DNA of 64,000 bases from Desulfofalx alkaliphila DSM 12257 (GTDB lineage Bacteria > Bacillota > Desulfotomaculia > Desulfotomaculales > Desulfohalotomaculaceae), in contig NZ_JONT01000008.1 of NCBI RefSeq assembly GCF_000711975.1, positions 1 to 64,000 of the forward strand. Reading direction: 5' to 3'. Shown here piece after piece: positions 41,580-51,782 of the stretch. How positions within the stretch are numbered: the first letter of the stretch is position 1; each line of letters begins with the position of its first letter. The notes under the pieces are model-generated. The model was not told the DNA's origin. It searched no databases and saw only the letters and a list, made by a program, of their open reading frames with translations. Made by a program: the position numbers and the translations under genes.

Positions 41580-42101
41580 TTAATCCGCTGAACTGTTTAA
41601 CGGGCAGTTGTCGCTGTGTTCCACACCGCACTTCAAACAGACTTCGTTAAAGTCTTTAATATCAGCCAGCCCGGCCTTAATAAATGCTTCCAGACCCCTG
41701 ACCAAGGCCTTTTTATCGTCGGCAGACATCTTGCTTAGCACTGAATTCCATTGGTGCATTTCTGCTTGCTCTGTCTTGGCAATTAATTCTTCTCCCAATT
41801 TGGTTACCTTTAAGGCTGTGGCCCTGCGGTCACCTGCACAGGAGATCCTTTCAACCAAGCCCTTCTTTTCTAAACGATCTGTCATCTTTGTCACGGCGGC
41901 ATTACTGATGCCCAGGCCCTCTGCGATGCCGGTCAGCAAATTATTATTGTGCCGGGATAAAAATTTAATGGCCTTGAGTTGTGAAGGGGTAATGGTGCCC
42001 ACATCTTTGCGGTGGTTGGATAAGGACTCAACTTTTATTCTGTTATGCATACGGCTAAATAATTCTGCTAAATTTTTTGTTTCCTTTGCTTGGTCGTTCA
42101 T
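41580..42101 (-). CDS. MarR-family regulator with C-terminal cysteine tail
   Basis: The product has 173 residues. The winged helix (about residues 40-115) reads LTGIAEGLGISNAAVTKMTDRLEKKGLVERI with the wing DRRATALKVT. After the usual dimer helices a short tail CLKCGVEHSDNCPLN has three cysteines, which most MarR proteins lack; it could bind a metal or sense redox. GGGAGTG before ATG 42101. Upstream, short GATTAAG direct repeats (42130-42160) overlap a possible TTGACT/TAATCT promoter and could be operators. Confidence 0.85.
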   Translation of the reverse strand: MNDQAKETKNLAELFSRMHNRIKVESLSNHRKDVGTITPSQLKAIKFLSRHNNNLLTGIAEGLGISNAAVTKMTDRLEKKGLVERISCAGDRRATALKVTKLGEELIAKTEQAEMHQWNSVLSKMSADDKKALVRGLEAFIKAGLADIKDFNEVCLKCGVEHSDNCPLNSSAD

Positions 42102-42242
42102 GGTTTTCACTCCCAATAACAATGGCGTATAAGATTAAGATTAACCTTGTTAGTAGATTAAGTCAATAAGCAATTATTAGCTAGTATTTGATAATATTAA
42201 GGGGTATAATAGCATTATGTAAAAAATGTTAGGAGGAGTACC

Positions 42243-42674
42243 GTGAAAAAAGCGATTATTGAGACAGACAATGGTAAAATTGTTATCGAACTCTTTGAAA
42301 AGGATGCCCCGGGCACTGTGGAAAACTTCGAGTCACTAATTAAAAAGGGCTTTTATGATGGTTTAAACTTTCACCGGGTAATTCCCGGTTTTGTGGCCCA
42401 AGGGGGATGTCCATACGGAACAGGCACCGGTGGCCCGGGTTATACCATTAAGTGTGAAACAGAAGGCAACCCACACAAACACCTGCGGGGAGCGGTGTCC
42501 ATGGCCCACGCCGGAAAAGATACCGGCGGCAGTCAGTTCTTTATTTGCTATGACACATTCCCCCATCTGGACGGTGTACATACTGTTTTTGGCAAAGTGA
42601 TAGAAGGCATGGATGTGGTGGATAAAATTGCACCCGGAACAAAAATGAATAAGGTTACAATTGAAGAAGAATAA
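42243..42674 (+). CDS. Cyclophilin-type peptidyl-prolyl cis-trans isomerase
   Basis: The 143-residue product is a short bacterial cyclophilin. It begins with beta strands [20 protein letters not shown]. The active-site region is [13 protein letters not shown] and the [16 protein letters not shown] segment; [20 protein letters not shown] completes the fold. No signal peptide, so cytoplasmic. GTG start after AGGAGGAG. Confidence 0.95.
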   Translation: MKKAIIETDNGKIVIELFEKDAPGTVENFESLIKKGFYDGLNFHRVIPGFVAQGGCPYGTGTGGPGYTIKCETEGNPHKHLRGAVSMAHAGKDTGGSQFFICYDTFPHLDGVHTVFGKVIEGMDVVDKIAPGTKMNKVTIEEE

Positions 42675-42700
42675 AAAACTGAGCTTTCCTCTGATCAATA

Positions 42701-42729
42701 AAAAGGTGCCGATCCCTTCGGCACCTTTT
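42701..42729. terminator. Bidirectional terminator
   Basis: AAAAGGTGCCG / CGGCACCTTTT with a 7-base loop between convergent genes. Confidence 0.88.
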
Positions 42730-43102
42730 ATCGTTTGGAGTTACCGTATTTATATTTTCTCTTGTCCTTTGCAGGGCAATTAAAGTTAAATTGACACTGT
42801 TCACCGCGGGGATAATACTTTCGCGAGTAGGGTATATATTCAGGGCGCAATCCCATGGCCAGCACCCGTTTAAATTCCAAGCCAATAATTTGGCAGACCT
42901 CAGATAACTTGCAGCACCCCTGGCGCAGGTTATCCCCGCCGTAAAACTTAAACTGCATAGCCAAAACACCGCCCTTTTTAATGTGGCGGTAAACAGTTAC
43001 CAATTGCAGACCTTCTAAACTATGTAATTGCTCTGCCACTGAGCTGTCCTCGGTGTATACTGCCCAGTAACCTTGTCCTAAATACCAAATATCATTAATC
43101 AT
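42728..43102 (-). CDS. Hypothetical protein
   Basis: I do not recognise this 124-residue protein. It opens with a beta-rich part (DIWYLGQGYWAVYTED), then VCQIIGLEFKRVLAMG, and a basic, cysteine-containing C-terminal tail (CQFNFNCPAKDKRKYKYG). The tail's bias suggests nucleic-acid or membrane-surface contact, but that is a guess. No good Shine-Dalgarno is seen before the ATG, so the start is uncertain. Confidence 0.5.
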   Translation of the reverse strand: MINDIWYLGQGYWAVYTEDSSVAEQLHSLEGLQLVTVYRHIKKGGVLAMQFKFYGGDNLRQGCCKLSEVCQIIGLEFKRVLAMGLRPEYIPYSRKYYPRGEQCQFNFNCPAKDKRKYKYGNSKR

Positions 43103-43152
43103 ACTATAATCATTACTGGCTCATCTGGGAAAATCCTGCATCAAAACAACAA

Positions 43153-43776
43153 TTATTTTGTCGAATGACCTTTCCGCCCCTCTTTTATTTTGTTTACCAA
43201 CTCTTTGCCTGCATTATAAGCCTTGTTTACTAAGATTTCATCCTTTAATACGGCGCCCTTTTCGAAAAAACCTTTGGCAGTGAGTTGGTCTACAACACTG
43301 ACGCCAAGGGCTTTTAACGGCAGCAGCATGGCTTCCATCACTATGCCAAGGCCCTGGTCGTTGGGCTGTTCACATACCGAATATATTAGGGCCTTTTTGT
43401 TTGGCGGCAAGAGGCTGCGCCATTGGTGGCGGTTTTCCGGATTAAAATAATAAAAGGGGTACATTCTATCAATTAAAATTTTCATTCTCGCAGTTATGTT
43501 GTAGTTATAGGTGGGTGAACCCAGTATCAACCCTTGGGCGGCCTTGATCTTTGGATACAATAACTGCATATCATCCCTATGGGCCTTACATACTCTTGCG
43601 GCCCGGCAGCATTCACAGGCAATACACTGTTTTAGGCGCAGGTTTCTTAAATGAACTGTCTCAGTCACAGCGCCTTGAGATTTTGCACCTTCCATGATAA
43701 TATGCATCAATCTCTCGGTGTTACCATCCCGTCGCGGACTGCCGGTAAAACCAAGAATGTATACCTTTTCCTCCAT
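43153..43776 (-). CDS. Iron-sulfur flavoprotein / NADPH-dependent FMN reductase family
   Basis: The product has 207 residues. The flavodoxin-like FMN loop GFTGSPRRDGNTERLM is at the N-terminus. The compact motif CIACECCRAARVC gives C-x2-C-x2-C-x5-C, the [4Fe-4S] pattern of archaeal and clostridial Isf proteins. AAQGLILGSPTYNYNITARMKILIDRM is the second flavin loop. Isf-type proteins move electrons from ferredoxin to oxygen or peroxide, or to other acceptors. ATG 43776 follows GGAGGAGG at a slightly long distance. Confidence 0.85.
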   Translation of the reverse strand: MEEKVYILGFTGSPRRDGNTERLMHIIMEGAKSQGAVTETVHLRNLRLKQCIACECCRAARVCKAHRDDMQLLYPKIKAAQGLILGSPTYNYNITARMKILIDRMYPFYYFNPENRHQWRSLLPPNKKALIYSVCEQPNDQGLGIVMEAMLLPLKALGVSVVDQLTAKGFFEKGAVLKDEILVNKAYNAGKELVNKIKEGRKGHSTK

Positions 43777-43889
43777 GATGGTAATTGTACCTCCTCCAGC
43801 GGGATACACCAATGATACATTAAAAAGAAAATTCTGCCAAGTACTTTGGACGCCGGTGGAAGCCTTAATTTTGTCCTTGGTATAGGATG

Positions 43890-44153
43890 CTAGGGTTTCA
43901 TGCCCACAAAGGGGTCATATTTATCCAATATTTCTTGGTCTAGATCATTTACTAAGTCTTTAAGGCGTGAATAAGGGTGGCAGGTGTTTTCGTCTAATCG
44001 GTGCACAATAAAATTATCCTTGCTTTTGGTTACCTTCATCTTAATGTTACCGGTGGAGAGATTTGCTTCGTTAAATTGTTGCAAGCAATAGTCTATATAA
44101 AGTAGGATTTTCATTTGCTTGCGCTTATTAAATTTTTTTTGGAGGATGGTCAT
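43890..44153 (-). CDS. Hypothetical small basic protein
   Basis: I do not recognise this 87-residue protein. Its N-terminus is Lys-rich (LQKKFNKRKQMK), its C-terminus acidic. TTGGGAGTG precedes the ATG at 44153. The 235-base spacer to the glucan phosphorylase gene is very A/T-rich; I see no clear operator in it. Confidence 0.55.
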   Translation of the reverse strand: MTILQKKFNKRKQMKILLYIDYCLQQFNEANLSTGNIKMKVTKSKDNFIVHRLDENTCHPYSRLKDLVNDLDQEILDKYDPFVGMKP

Positions 44154-44388
44154 ATTATTCACTCCCAAGGGTTATTTTGATTTCGCTATAAATAAATTCT
44201 GCTATCACTTAAAATATACGACAATATTACCTAAAGTCCTGCCTTAAAATTCAATTACTTCTTAAAAGTTTTAACAATTAAATCTGTGCAGGGAAATTTA
44301 TCTTTTATGCATTTCTCACCCTCAAACTTGGCAAAATATCTTTATAATTTTTGTGTTGGCCTATAAATAATGTTTGGAGGGTGGCTGC

Positions 44389-46932
44389 ATGTTCTATTAT
44401 AAAACTGTATCAGTAAACCCGAAGTTGCCAAGCAGGATCAACCGGCTACAAGAGCTGGCCTATAATGTGTGGTTCAGCTGGAATCCCAGGGCCACTGACT
44501 TATTTAAAAGGATTGATCCTTACCTTTGGGAGGATGTTTACCACAACCCGGTTCGCTTTTTAATTAATGTTCAGCAGGATGAAATAAATGCTGCCGCTGA
44601 GGATAGCCAGTATTTAGAAGAGTATGACCAAGTGATGGCTGACTATGATCAGTACATGCATGAAGAAAAATGGTTTCAAAGGAACTATCCCCAGCACAAT
44701 GGTCAGCCAATAGCATATTTTTCTGCAGAATTTGGCCTGCATGAATCGCTGCCTGTCTACTCCGGGGGCTTGGGTTTACTGGCCGGTGATCATACCAAGG
44801 CGGCCAGTGATCTAGGCTTGCCCTTTGTGGGGGTTGGTTTACTGTATAAACACGGCTATTTTACCCAGCGCATAAATAATGAGGGCTGGCAGACGGCTGA
44901 ATACCCGGAGTTAAACTTTGCGGAAATGCCCCTGAGAACGGTGGTGGATGATGAGGGCAGGGAGCTAATTATTATGCTCAATTTCCCTGGCCGCAAGGTG
45001 TATTTAAAGGTATGGAGATTAAATGTCGGTGTTGTACAGATATACCTTTTAGATGCAGATATTGCCATGAACAGTAAAGAAGACCGCCTCTTAACCTCCC
45101 AGTTATACGGCGGCGGCAAAGACATGCGTATTTCCCAAGAAATTATTCTGGGTATTGGCGGTGTCAGAGCTCTGCGTGCAATGGGCATCAACCCCTACGC
45201 CTGGCACATTAATGAAGGCCATGCCGCATTTTTGTGTTTAGAGCGGATGCGCGAATTGGTATCCGCCGGTGTGCCCTTGGCAACGGCAAAGGAGGCCATC
45301 CGGTCTAACACCTTGTTCACCACCCATACACCGGTGCCGGCAGGGCACGATATTTTTGATCGGGGCATGATTGAACACTATATGCGCAATATGTACGATG
45401 AACTGGGAATGGATCTGGACAGGTTTATGCAGTTGGCTTCCGGCCATGGGGGAAGCACCTTTAATATGACCCTGTTGGGAATGAACCTTTCAGGATATAC
45501 AAATGGGGTCAGTAAACTGCACGGCAGTGTCACACGCAAGATGTTTCACCATATATTTAAGCCAATACCCCTTGAAGAAGTACCCATTGATTCGGTTACC
45601 AACGGTGTGCACACTAAAAGCTGGCTGGCCCAAGAACTGTCAGACTTATTTTCCCAATACCTTGGTGAAAACTGGCATAAGGACATTGCTAATAAAGAGG
45701 TGTGGGAGAAGGTTGAAAACATCCCTGACGAACAATTGTGGCAAACACATAAAAAGCTTAAACAGAAAACCATTGAGTATGCAAGGGGGATCATAAAAGA
45801 ACAGCGCAGAAGAAACCAGGAAACCGCTAAACGCATACATGAAGTGGATAACTATCTTGATCCCGAAGCATTGACAATAGGATTTGCCAGGCGTTTTGCC
45901 ACCTATAAAAGGGCAACCTTATTGTTTAGGGACAAGGAGCGCCTGGCCCGGCTATTGTCTGACCCTGAGCGGCCGGTACAGCTTATATTTGCCGGGAAGG
46001 CTCATCCTGCAGACCAACCGGGCAAAGAATTTATCAAAGTAATTAATGATATTGCCAATGAAGAACCTTTCAAGGGAAAGATTGTCTTTTTGCAGGATTA
46101 TGACATAAACATGGCCAGGTATTTGGTTCAGGGGGTAGATGTGTGGTTAAACACGCCCAGATGGCCCATGGAAGCCAGTGGCACCAGCGGCATGAAGGCA
46201 GGAACAAACGGCATATTAAACTGCAGTGTGCTGGATGGGTGGTGGCCGGAAGCATACAACGGCCAAAATGGTTTTGCCATCGGTGAAGATATAGAATATC
46301 CCAGTGAAGAAGAACAGGATCACCATGATGCCTCTTACCTCTATTCCCTCCTTGAGGACGTGATTATACCTGCCTTTTACGAACGCAAGAATGGCATTTC
46401 GCCGGAATGGATAAAGCGGATGAAATCATGCCTAAGAACAATAACTTGGCAATTTAGTACCGAGCGGATGGTAAAAGATTATACGCAGAAATACTATGTT
46501 AATTGTATTGAAAAGGGAATAAAATTTCAGCAAAATAATTTTGAGCTGGCTGCCCAGTTAAAAGGCTTTAAAGAATATATTAAAGAGAACTGGCATCATG
46601 TAAACATTGAGCAGGTTAAAACCCATGGCAAGGATGATATGTCAATTGGAGAGGAACTGCAAATGGAGGCGGTGGTTAGGTTAGGGCCAATTTGGTATAA
46701 GGATGTCAATGTGGATATTGTATATGGCAAGGAGTCAGGGAATACATTAAAAAATATTCGCAGTATTCCAATGAAGGATGTGGAAAAGCTATCTGACGGA
46801 CTATACCGTTTTAAAGGTTCGCTCAAGTTGGATCAGGGCACCTTGGGTTATGCCTTGCGTGTAAGGCCGATCAATGAACACTTTACCCATAAATTTGAGC
46901 TACCTTTAATAACATGGGCACCTAACTTTTAA
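44389..46932 (+). CDS. glgP: Alpha-glucan phosphorylase, DUF3417-type
   Basis: The 847-residue product releases glucose-1-phosphate from glycogen or maltodextrin using pyridoxal phosphate. An N-terminal DUF3417 domain (about residues 1-100) marks the short alpha-glucan phosphorylase class. Conserved blocks are AYFSAEFGLHESLPVYSGGLG, the HTPVPAGHD loop, VTNGVHTKSW, FARRFATYKRA and the PLP-lysine motif EASGTSGMKAGTNG. GGAGGGTGG before ATG 44389. It stands alone; no glg biosynthesis genes lie close. Confidence 0.95.
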   Translation: MFYYKTVSVNPKLPSRINRLQELAYNVWFSWNPRATDLFKRIDPYLWEDVYHNPVRFLINVQQDEINAAAEDSQYLEEYDQVMADYDQYMHEEKWFQRNYPQHNGQPIAYFSAEFGLHESLPVYSGGLGLLAGDHTKAASDLGLPFVGVGLLYKHGYFTQRINNEGWQTAEYPELNFAEMPLRTVVDDEGRELIIMLNFPGRKVYLKVWRLNVGVVQIYLLDADIAMNSKEDRLLTSQLYGGGKDMRISQEIILGIGGVRALRAMGINPYAWHINEGHAAFLCLERMRELVSAGVPLATAKEAIRSNTLFTTHTPVPAGHDIFDRGMIEHYMRNMYDELGMDLDRFMQLASGHGGSTFNMTLLGMNLSGYTNGVSKLHGSVTRKMFHHIFKPIPLEEVPIDSVTNGVHTKSWLAQELSDLFSQYLGENWHKDIANKEVWEKVENIPDEQLWQTHKKLKQKTIEYARGIIKEQRRRNQETAKRIHEVDNYLDPEALTIGFARRFATYKRATLLFRDKERLARLLSDPERPVQLIFAGKAHPADQPGKEFIKVINDIANEEPFKGKIVFLQDYDINMARYLVQGVDVWLNTPRWPMEASGTSGMKAGTNGILNCSVLDGWWPEAYNGQNGFAIGEDIEYPSEEEQDHHDASYLYSLLEDVIIPAFYERKNGISPEWIKRMKSCLRTITWQFSTERMVKDYTQKYYVNCIEKGIKFQQNNFELAAQLKGFKEYIKENWHHVNIEQVKTHGKDDMSIGEELQMEAVVRLGPIWYKDVNVDIVYGKESGNTLKNIRSIPMKDVEKLSDGLYRFKGSLKLDQGTLGYALRVRPINEHFTHKFELPLITWAPNF

Positions 46933-46948
46933 TGAGGCAAGTTCCTTC

Positions 46949-46984
46949 AAATGCGCAACAGCCCAATAAGGTTGTTGCGCATTT
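46949..46984 (+). terminator. Hairpin after glgP, terminator-like
   Basis: AAATGCGCAAC / GTTGCGCATTT with a 14-base loop; the T run after it is short, so efficiency is doubtful. Confidence 0.55.
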
Positions 46985-47130
46985 GATATTAAAGGCATAG
47001 GTAGCTACCTGTTGCTTTAATTTATTTTAAAATCTGTGCAATGGGATGATGGAAAATAAGGTAATTATGTTATAATAAGAGATTGTTATAGTATTCTTTC
47101 AAAAAAGATAAGAAGATTGGGAGAGAGTCA

Positions 47131-48693
47131 ATGTCAACAGGAAAAGTTATTGCCAGGGCAACCCTTGTAATTATCGCCATGTCCATATTGTCGCGGTTAT
47201 TGGGATTTGGCCGGGAGGTGGCCATAGCCCATGGATTTGGAGCTACCGCCGCCACCGACGCCTATGTTCTTGCTTTTACCATACCCTACCTCTTCATGGG
47301 CGTGGTGGGCGGAGCGATGGCGGCCACGGTGGTGCCGGTATTTACAGAGTATGTAACAAAGGGGCAAAGGGACGAGGCATGGAAACTATTTAGCAGCGTC
47401 ATCAATGTGCTGGGATTGGCCCTGCTGGCGGTGATCGGCTTAGGGATCTTGCTGGCACCCTATGTAATTAACCTGATGGCACCCGGTTTTCCCACTGAAA
47501 CGGAGAAACTGGCCGTGCTTTTACTTCAGATTATGCTGCCCTCAGTATTGTTTTTGGTAATGGGCAATGTTTTTATGGGCCTGCTCAATGCTAACAATGT
47601 GTTTGGGCCTTCGGCCTTTGGTCCCGGGGCAATGAACCTGGGGATAATTTTTTCGGCCCTGGTGCTTGGCAAGATATATGGCATTGAAGGACTGGCCGTG
47701 GGCACTGTGGGCGGTGCCGCCCTTTCGGCTCTGATACAGGTGCCCTTCCTTTATAAAGTAGGTTTCCGTTGGTACCCCACCCTGGATTTGCGCCACCCCG
47801 GAGTGCGCAAACTGTTTTCACTGATGCTGCCGGTGTTGGCATCCATTGGTTTTGCCCAGGGCTATATTCTTATTGAGCGCATGCTGGCCTCCGGTTTAGT
47901 TGAAGGCAGCATTGCCGCCTTGAACTACGCCTACAAGCTTTTGCTGCTGCCCCAGGGCTTATTTGTGGTGGCAATCAGCATGGCTATTTTTCCTACCCTG
48001 TCTCGGATGGTATCCGAAGGCAAGTTGGAGGAGATGGGCCAAATATTGGCCAAGGGAATCAGGTTTATTTTTTTAATTTCCATACCTGCAGGTGTAGGCC
48101 TGATGATATTAAGGGAACCTGTAATAAAATTGCTCTTCGAGCGGGGTGCCTTTGATGAGACAGCCTCCCATATGACCGCTGTGGCTCTTTTTTTCTATTC
48201 CATAGGATTGGTTGGGCAGTCACTTAGTCCGCTCTTGATCAGGGGGTTTTATGCTCTGCAGGATGTTTATACCCCCCTTAAAATTACCTTGGCCATGGTG
48301 GCGGTTAACGTTATTTCTGCTTTATTGCTTATCGGGCCTCTACAGCATGGGGGATTGGCATTGGCCAACTCCATCGGCATGACCTTTAATATGCTTATGC
48401 TGGTGTGGCTGCTGCAAAGGCGTATTCCGGGAATTGTAGATAAATCTTTAATACGCTTTTGTTCTGGCACCTTGGCAGCTGCCGCAGTGATGGCGCTGGC
48501 GGTGTACGGCCTTGACGGATTTTTAGCCGGTCTCTTTAAAGGCGGCACCCTGGCTTTGGCCGGCCGTGTGGCAATAGATATCATAGTGGGGGCTCTGGTT
48601 TACTTTGCAGTTGCCTTTCTTTTGCGCCTGGATGAACTTAAAATGGCCATGGACCTTGGAAAACAAATGTTAAATAAAGTCCGTGGTGAATAA
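47131..48693 (+). CDS. murJ: Lipid II flippase MurJ
   Basis: This 520-residue membrane protein has 14 likely helices. The N-terminus SILSRLLGFGREVAIAHGFGATAATDAYVLAFTIP is diagnostic, with the conserved arginines. YALQDVYTPLKITL is another family block. It moves lipid II across the membrane for peptidoglycan building. GGGAGAG before ATG. Followed by a lipoprotein gene 77 bases later. Confidence 0.93.
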   Translation: MSTGKVIARATLVIIAMSILSRLLGFGREVAIAHGFGATAATDAYVLAFTIPYLFMGVVGGAMAATVVPVFTEYVTKGQRDEAWKLFSSVINVLGLALLAVIGLGILLAPYVINLMAPGFPTETEKLAVLLLQIMLPSVLFLVMGNVFMGLLNANNVFGPSAFGPGAMNLGIIFSALVLGKIYGIEGLAVGTVGGAALSALIQVPFLYKVGFRWYPTLDLRHPGVRKLFSLMLPVLASIGFAQGYILIERMLASGLVEGSIAALNYAYKLLLLPQGLFVVAISMAIFPTLSRMVSEGKLEEMGQILAKGIRFIFLISIPAGVGLMILREPVIKLLFERGAFDETASHMTAVALFFYSIGLVGQSLSPLLIRGFYALQDVYTPLKITLAMVAVNVISALLLIGPLQHGGLALANSIGMTFNMLMLVWLLQRRIPGIVDKSLIRFCSGTLAAAAVMALAVYGLDGFLAGLFKGGTLALAGRVAIDIIVGALVYFAVAFLLRLDELKMAMDLGKQMLNKVRGE

Positions 48694-48770
48694 GAGCTTA
48701 TTTTCTTGGAACCTTTAGCACAATTAGAAAGTCATAATTGACAAACTGATTGAGTTTGGGGGAAATATAA

Positions 48771-49373
48771 TTGTTTAAAAGACCGACTCTCTTAATTCTT
48801 TGCCTAAGTCTGCTACTTGCCGGCGGATGTGCCGATGAAAGGCAGACCGAAGCTGACATCTCAAAGAACCAGGAAACCAAGGCAGTGGTAAATGACTATG
48901 ATAATGAACTGCTGCATGAGATTTTTCAGTTAGCGCAACAGGGAAAGGTTATAAACTGCGAATTCTCTGTTGAAAGCACCGTTATTGATACCGTCAAGGA
49001 AAAGTGGGGAGAACCGGACCGGGCAGATTATATTGCTGCCGCTAAAGGCACCTACGCCACATATTTGGAGCATGATGTGGTTTTTGGGTATAATAAGGGT
49101 TCTCAGATTTTTGATGTGCGTTCTTACCGGGACAAACTAAAGGAAATTACCTTGTCCGGCCTTTATGACACCTTGGGCAAACCGGATAATATTCATAACT
49201 ACGACAGTGAAGTTATGTTAGTATACCGGGCTGGGGAAAAATATCAGTTGTTATTTATTTTTCCAAAAATCAATGAGCAAAACCCTGACCCACACCTGGA
49301 CCACTATAATGTATTTTACCCCAGGGGGACCGTTAACCTTATGTCGGGGGACCCGGGGCTGGACTATTTGTAA
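48771..49373 (+). CDS. DUF4309/YjgB-like lipoprotein
   Basis: The product has 200 residues. A lipoprotein signal LLILCLSLLLAGGC places the lipid cysteine at about residue 20. The mature part (EIFQLAQQGKVINCEFSVESTVID, VKEKWGEPDRADYI, and the YHLEHDVVFGYNKGSQIFDVRSY-like stretch) resembles the DUF4309 family of YjgB-type secreted proteins; function unknown. TTG start at 48771 after TGGGGGAA. Confidence 0.8.
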   Translation: MFKRPTLLILCLSLLLAGGCADERQTEADISKNQETKAVVNDYDNELLHEIFQLAQQGKVINCEFSVESTVIDTVKEKWGEPDRADYIAAAKGTYATYLEHDVVFGYNKGSQIFDVRSYRDKLKEITLSGLYDTLGKPDNIHNYDSEVMLVYRAGEKYQLLFIFPKINEQNPDPHLDHYNVFYPRGTVNLMSGDPGLDYL

Positions 49374-49466
49374 TATTCATGGCAGCTCTTCCTTGTTAAG
49401 TGGTTGTGGGGGCTGCTAATACTTGGTATACTTAGCTGTGCTTTTAAAGTTAGGGAGGAACAGAAA

Positions 49467-51287
49467 TTGCAAGATATAAGAAATATAGCTATTATTGCCC
49501 ATGTGGATCATGGCAAAACCACCTTGGTGGACGGCATGCTTAAACAGAGCGGAATTTACCGTGATAACCAACAGGTGGTTGAACGGGTAATGGACTCCAA
49601 TGAATTAGAGCGGGAGCGGGGCATTACAATTTTGGCAAAAAACACTTCGGTCCGCTATGGGGGCACGAAGATAAACATTGTGGATACCCCGGGGCACTCT
49701 GATTTCAGCGGTGAAGTGGAAAGGGTATTAAAAATGGTGGATGGGGTCTTGCTGCTGGTGGACTCCTTTGAAGGCGCCATGCCCCAAACCAGGTTTGTTT
49801 TGCGCAAGGCGCTGGAATTAAACCTTATGCCCATTGTGGTGATAAATAAAATTGACCGGCCCGATGCCCGGGTGGAAGAGGTTGTGGACGAAGTATTGGA
49901 ACTATTCATTGAGTTGGATGCTTCAGATGAACAACTGGACTTTCCCGTGGTATATGCCTCTGCAAAGGACGGAGTGGCCACCGCTGATTTATCCAAGCAG
50001 GGCAGTGATTTAAGGCCCTTATTTGAAACAATAATAGCTCATGTGCCTGCACCCACCGGGGATGCTGAGGGGCCACTGCAGCTGCTGGTAAATAACACTG
50101 AGTATGACCCCTACCAAGGCAGAATGGTGGTGGGGCGTATCAGCAGGGGCCGTTTAAAGGCGGGTCAGGGGGTGGCCTTGATACGCCATGACGGCACCGT
50201 CCTACCTGCCAAGTTGGGTAGATTATATGTGTTTGAGGGACTGGAACGGGTTGAAGTTGATCAGGCATGCTGTGGGGAGATTGTTACCTTTGCCGGTATT
50301 GCTGATGTGAGGATTGGAGACACTGTGGCAGATAAGGATAGGCCGGAACAGTTACCGCCCATTGCAATAGGTGAACCCACTTTAAAAATGAATTTTATGG
50401 TTAATGACAGCCCCTTCAGCGGGCAAGAAGGTAAACACTTAACCTCCAGAGAGATACGGGCCAGACTTTATAAGGAAATGGAAAAGGATGTCAGCCTGAG
50501 GGTGAGGGACACCGATAGCCCCGATGTGTTTGAAGTGGCAGGCCGTGGGGAACTGCACCTGTCTATATTAATTGAAACCATGCGTCGGGAGGGCTACGAA
50601 CTGTCGGTATCGAAACCGGAAGTAATCTATAAGAAAGAGAATGAAGTACTGCTAGAACCAATGGAACTGTTGATAGTAGACATTCCTGAGGATAAAATGG
50701 GGCCGGTAATGGAGATGTTGGGCAACCGCCGGGGGGAAATGCTAAATATGATCAGCCTGGGTGGCGGCCAACTGCGTTTAGAGTTTAAGGTGCCTGCCCG
50801 GGGACTGATTGGTTTTCGCACCCAACTGCTCACCGAAACCCGAGGCCATGCGGTGATGAACCACATGTATCATGGTTATGAACCCTATAAGGGTGAAATA
50901 CAGAGCCGCTACCAGGGTGTTTTGATTGCCTCGGAAGACGGTGAAGCCACCGTTTTTGGCCTGCATTCAGTACAGGACAGGGGTACCTTGTTTATATCAC
51001 CGGGCACCCCGGTTTATGAAGGCATGATAGTGGGAGAACACTCCCGGGAGCGGGACTTGGAAGTGAATGTGTGTAAGAAAAAACACTTGACCAACATGCG
51101 TTCCAGCCATGCCGAAGGGGCGTTAAGGCTGGAAGAGCCGCGAAAATACAGCCTAGAGCAGGCGCTGGAGTACTTAGCTAAAGACGAACTGCTGGAGGTA
51201 ACCCCCACCGGCTTGCGCATGCGCAAAAAATATTTACAAAAACACCAGCGGGAGAAGGCTGCCAAAAATGCTAACAAACCGGCCTAG
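49467..51287 (+). CDS. typA: Ribosome-associated GTPase TypA/BipA
   Basis: The product has 606 residues. The G1 loop AHVDHGKTTLVDGM, G2/G3 region ERGITILAKN and DTPGHSDF, and G4 NKIDRPDARV are intact, followed by EF-G-like domains and the TypA C-terminal domain. TypA binds 70S ribosomes under stress and assists assembly. The TTG at 49467 is chosen because GGGAGG precedes it; the open frame runs up to 49404 but that extension is hydrophobic and unlike TypA. Confidence 0.95.
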   Translation: MQDIRNIAIIAHVDHGKTTLVDGMLKQSGIYRDNQQVVERVMDSNELERERGITILAKNTSVRYGGTKINIVDTPGHSDFSGEVERVLKMVDGVLLLVDSFEGAMPQTRFVLRKALELNLMPIVVINKIDRPDARVEEVVDEVLELFIELDASDEQLDFPVVYASAKDGVATADLSKQGSDLRPLFETIIAHVPAPTGDAEGPLQLLVNNTEYDPYQGRMVVGRISRGRLKAGQGVALIRHDGTVLPAKLGRLYVFEGLERVEVDQACCGEIVTFAGIADVRIGDTVADKDRPEQLPPIAIGEPTLKMNFMVNDSPFSGQEGKHLTSREIRARLYKEMEKDVSLRVRDTDSPDVFEVAGRGELHLSILIETMRREGYELSVSKPEVIYKKENEVLLEPMELLIVDIPEDKMGPVMEMLGNRRGEMLNMISLGGGQLRLEFKVPARGLIGFRTQLLTETRGHAVMNHMYHGYEPYKGEIQSRYQGVLIASEDGEATVFGLHSVQDRGTLFISPGTPVYEGMIVGEHSRERDLEVNVCKKKHLTNMRSSHAEGALRLEEPRKYSLEQALEYLAKDELLEVTPTGLRMRKKYLQKHQREKAAKNANKPA

Positions 51288-51335
51288 CGACAGCCCATTA
51301 TAGATTTGATATTTAAAGATTAGAGGGGTATTGTT

Positions 51336-51782
51336 TTGAAGATTATTGTTGATGCCGATGCCTGTCCCAAAACAGTACTGATGATTTGCAAGCAGGCGGC
51401 CGCTGAAAATAATCTGCAATTATGTACGGTGGCCAGTTTCAACCATCATATAAACTCTGATTACCACCTTGTGGTGGGCGACTCTCCCCAGGAAACTGAT
51501 ATAAAAATAGTTAACCTGGCAAAAAAAGGCGATATAGTTGTTACCCAAGATTGGGGCCTTGCTGCTATTTTACTGGGCAAAGGCGCAGGGGTAATTTCAC
51601 CCACAGGAAGAATTTTTCGAGCCAAAACCATAGACTTTCTTTTGGAGGAGCGCGAGGCAAAGGCTAAGTTTCGCCGGGCCGGTGGCAGAACCAAGGGCCC
51701 GCGAAAGCGTACGTCAGAAGATGATGAGAGGTTTGTTTCCGCTTTAAAAACCTTGATAAATCAAAGACTGACCAAATACTAA
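51336..51782 (+). CDS. YaiI/YqxD family (UPF0178) protein
   Basis: The product has 148 residues. The family pattern [10 protein letters not shown] at the start, [28 protein letters not shown] in the middle, and the basic [11 protein letters not shown] tail are plain. It looks like a PIN-like nuclease fold with conserved aspartates, but no activity is established. TTG start at 51336. Its last codons overlap the convergent SWIM gene by four bases. Confidence 0.9.
   Translation: MKIIVDADACPKTVLMICKQAAAENNLQLCTVASFNHHINSDYHLVVGDSPQETDIKIVNLAKKGDIVVTQDWGLAAILLGKGAGVISPTGRIFRAKTIDFLLEEREAKAKFRRAGGRTKGPRKRTSEDDERFVSALKTLINQRLTKY

Noticed and set aside
46949-46984. Hairpin after glgP as an insertion-sequence end
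   Set aside because: No transposase or target duplication nearby; a plain terminator-like hairpin is simpler.
49404-49466. Longer TypA N-terminus
   Set aside because: Hydrophobic and unlike TypA; GGGAGG before TTG 49467 fits the family start.
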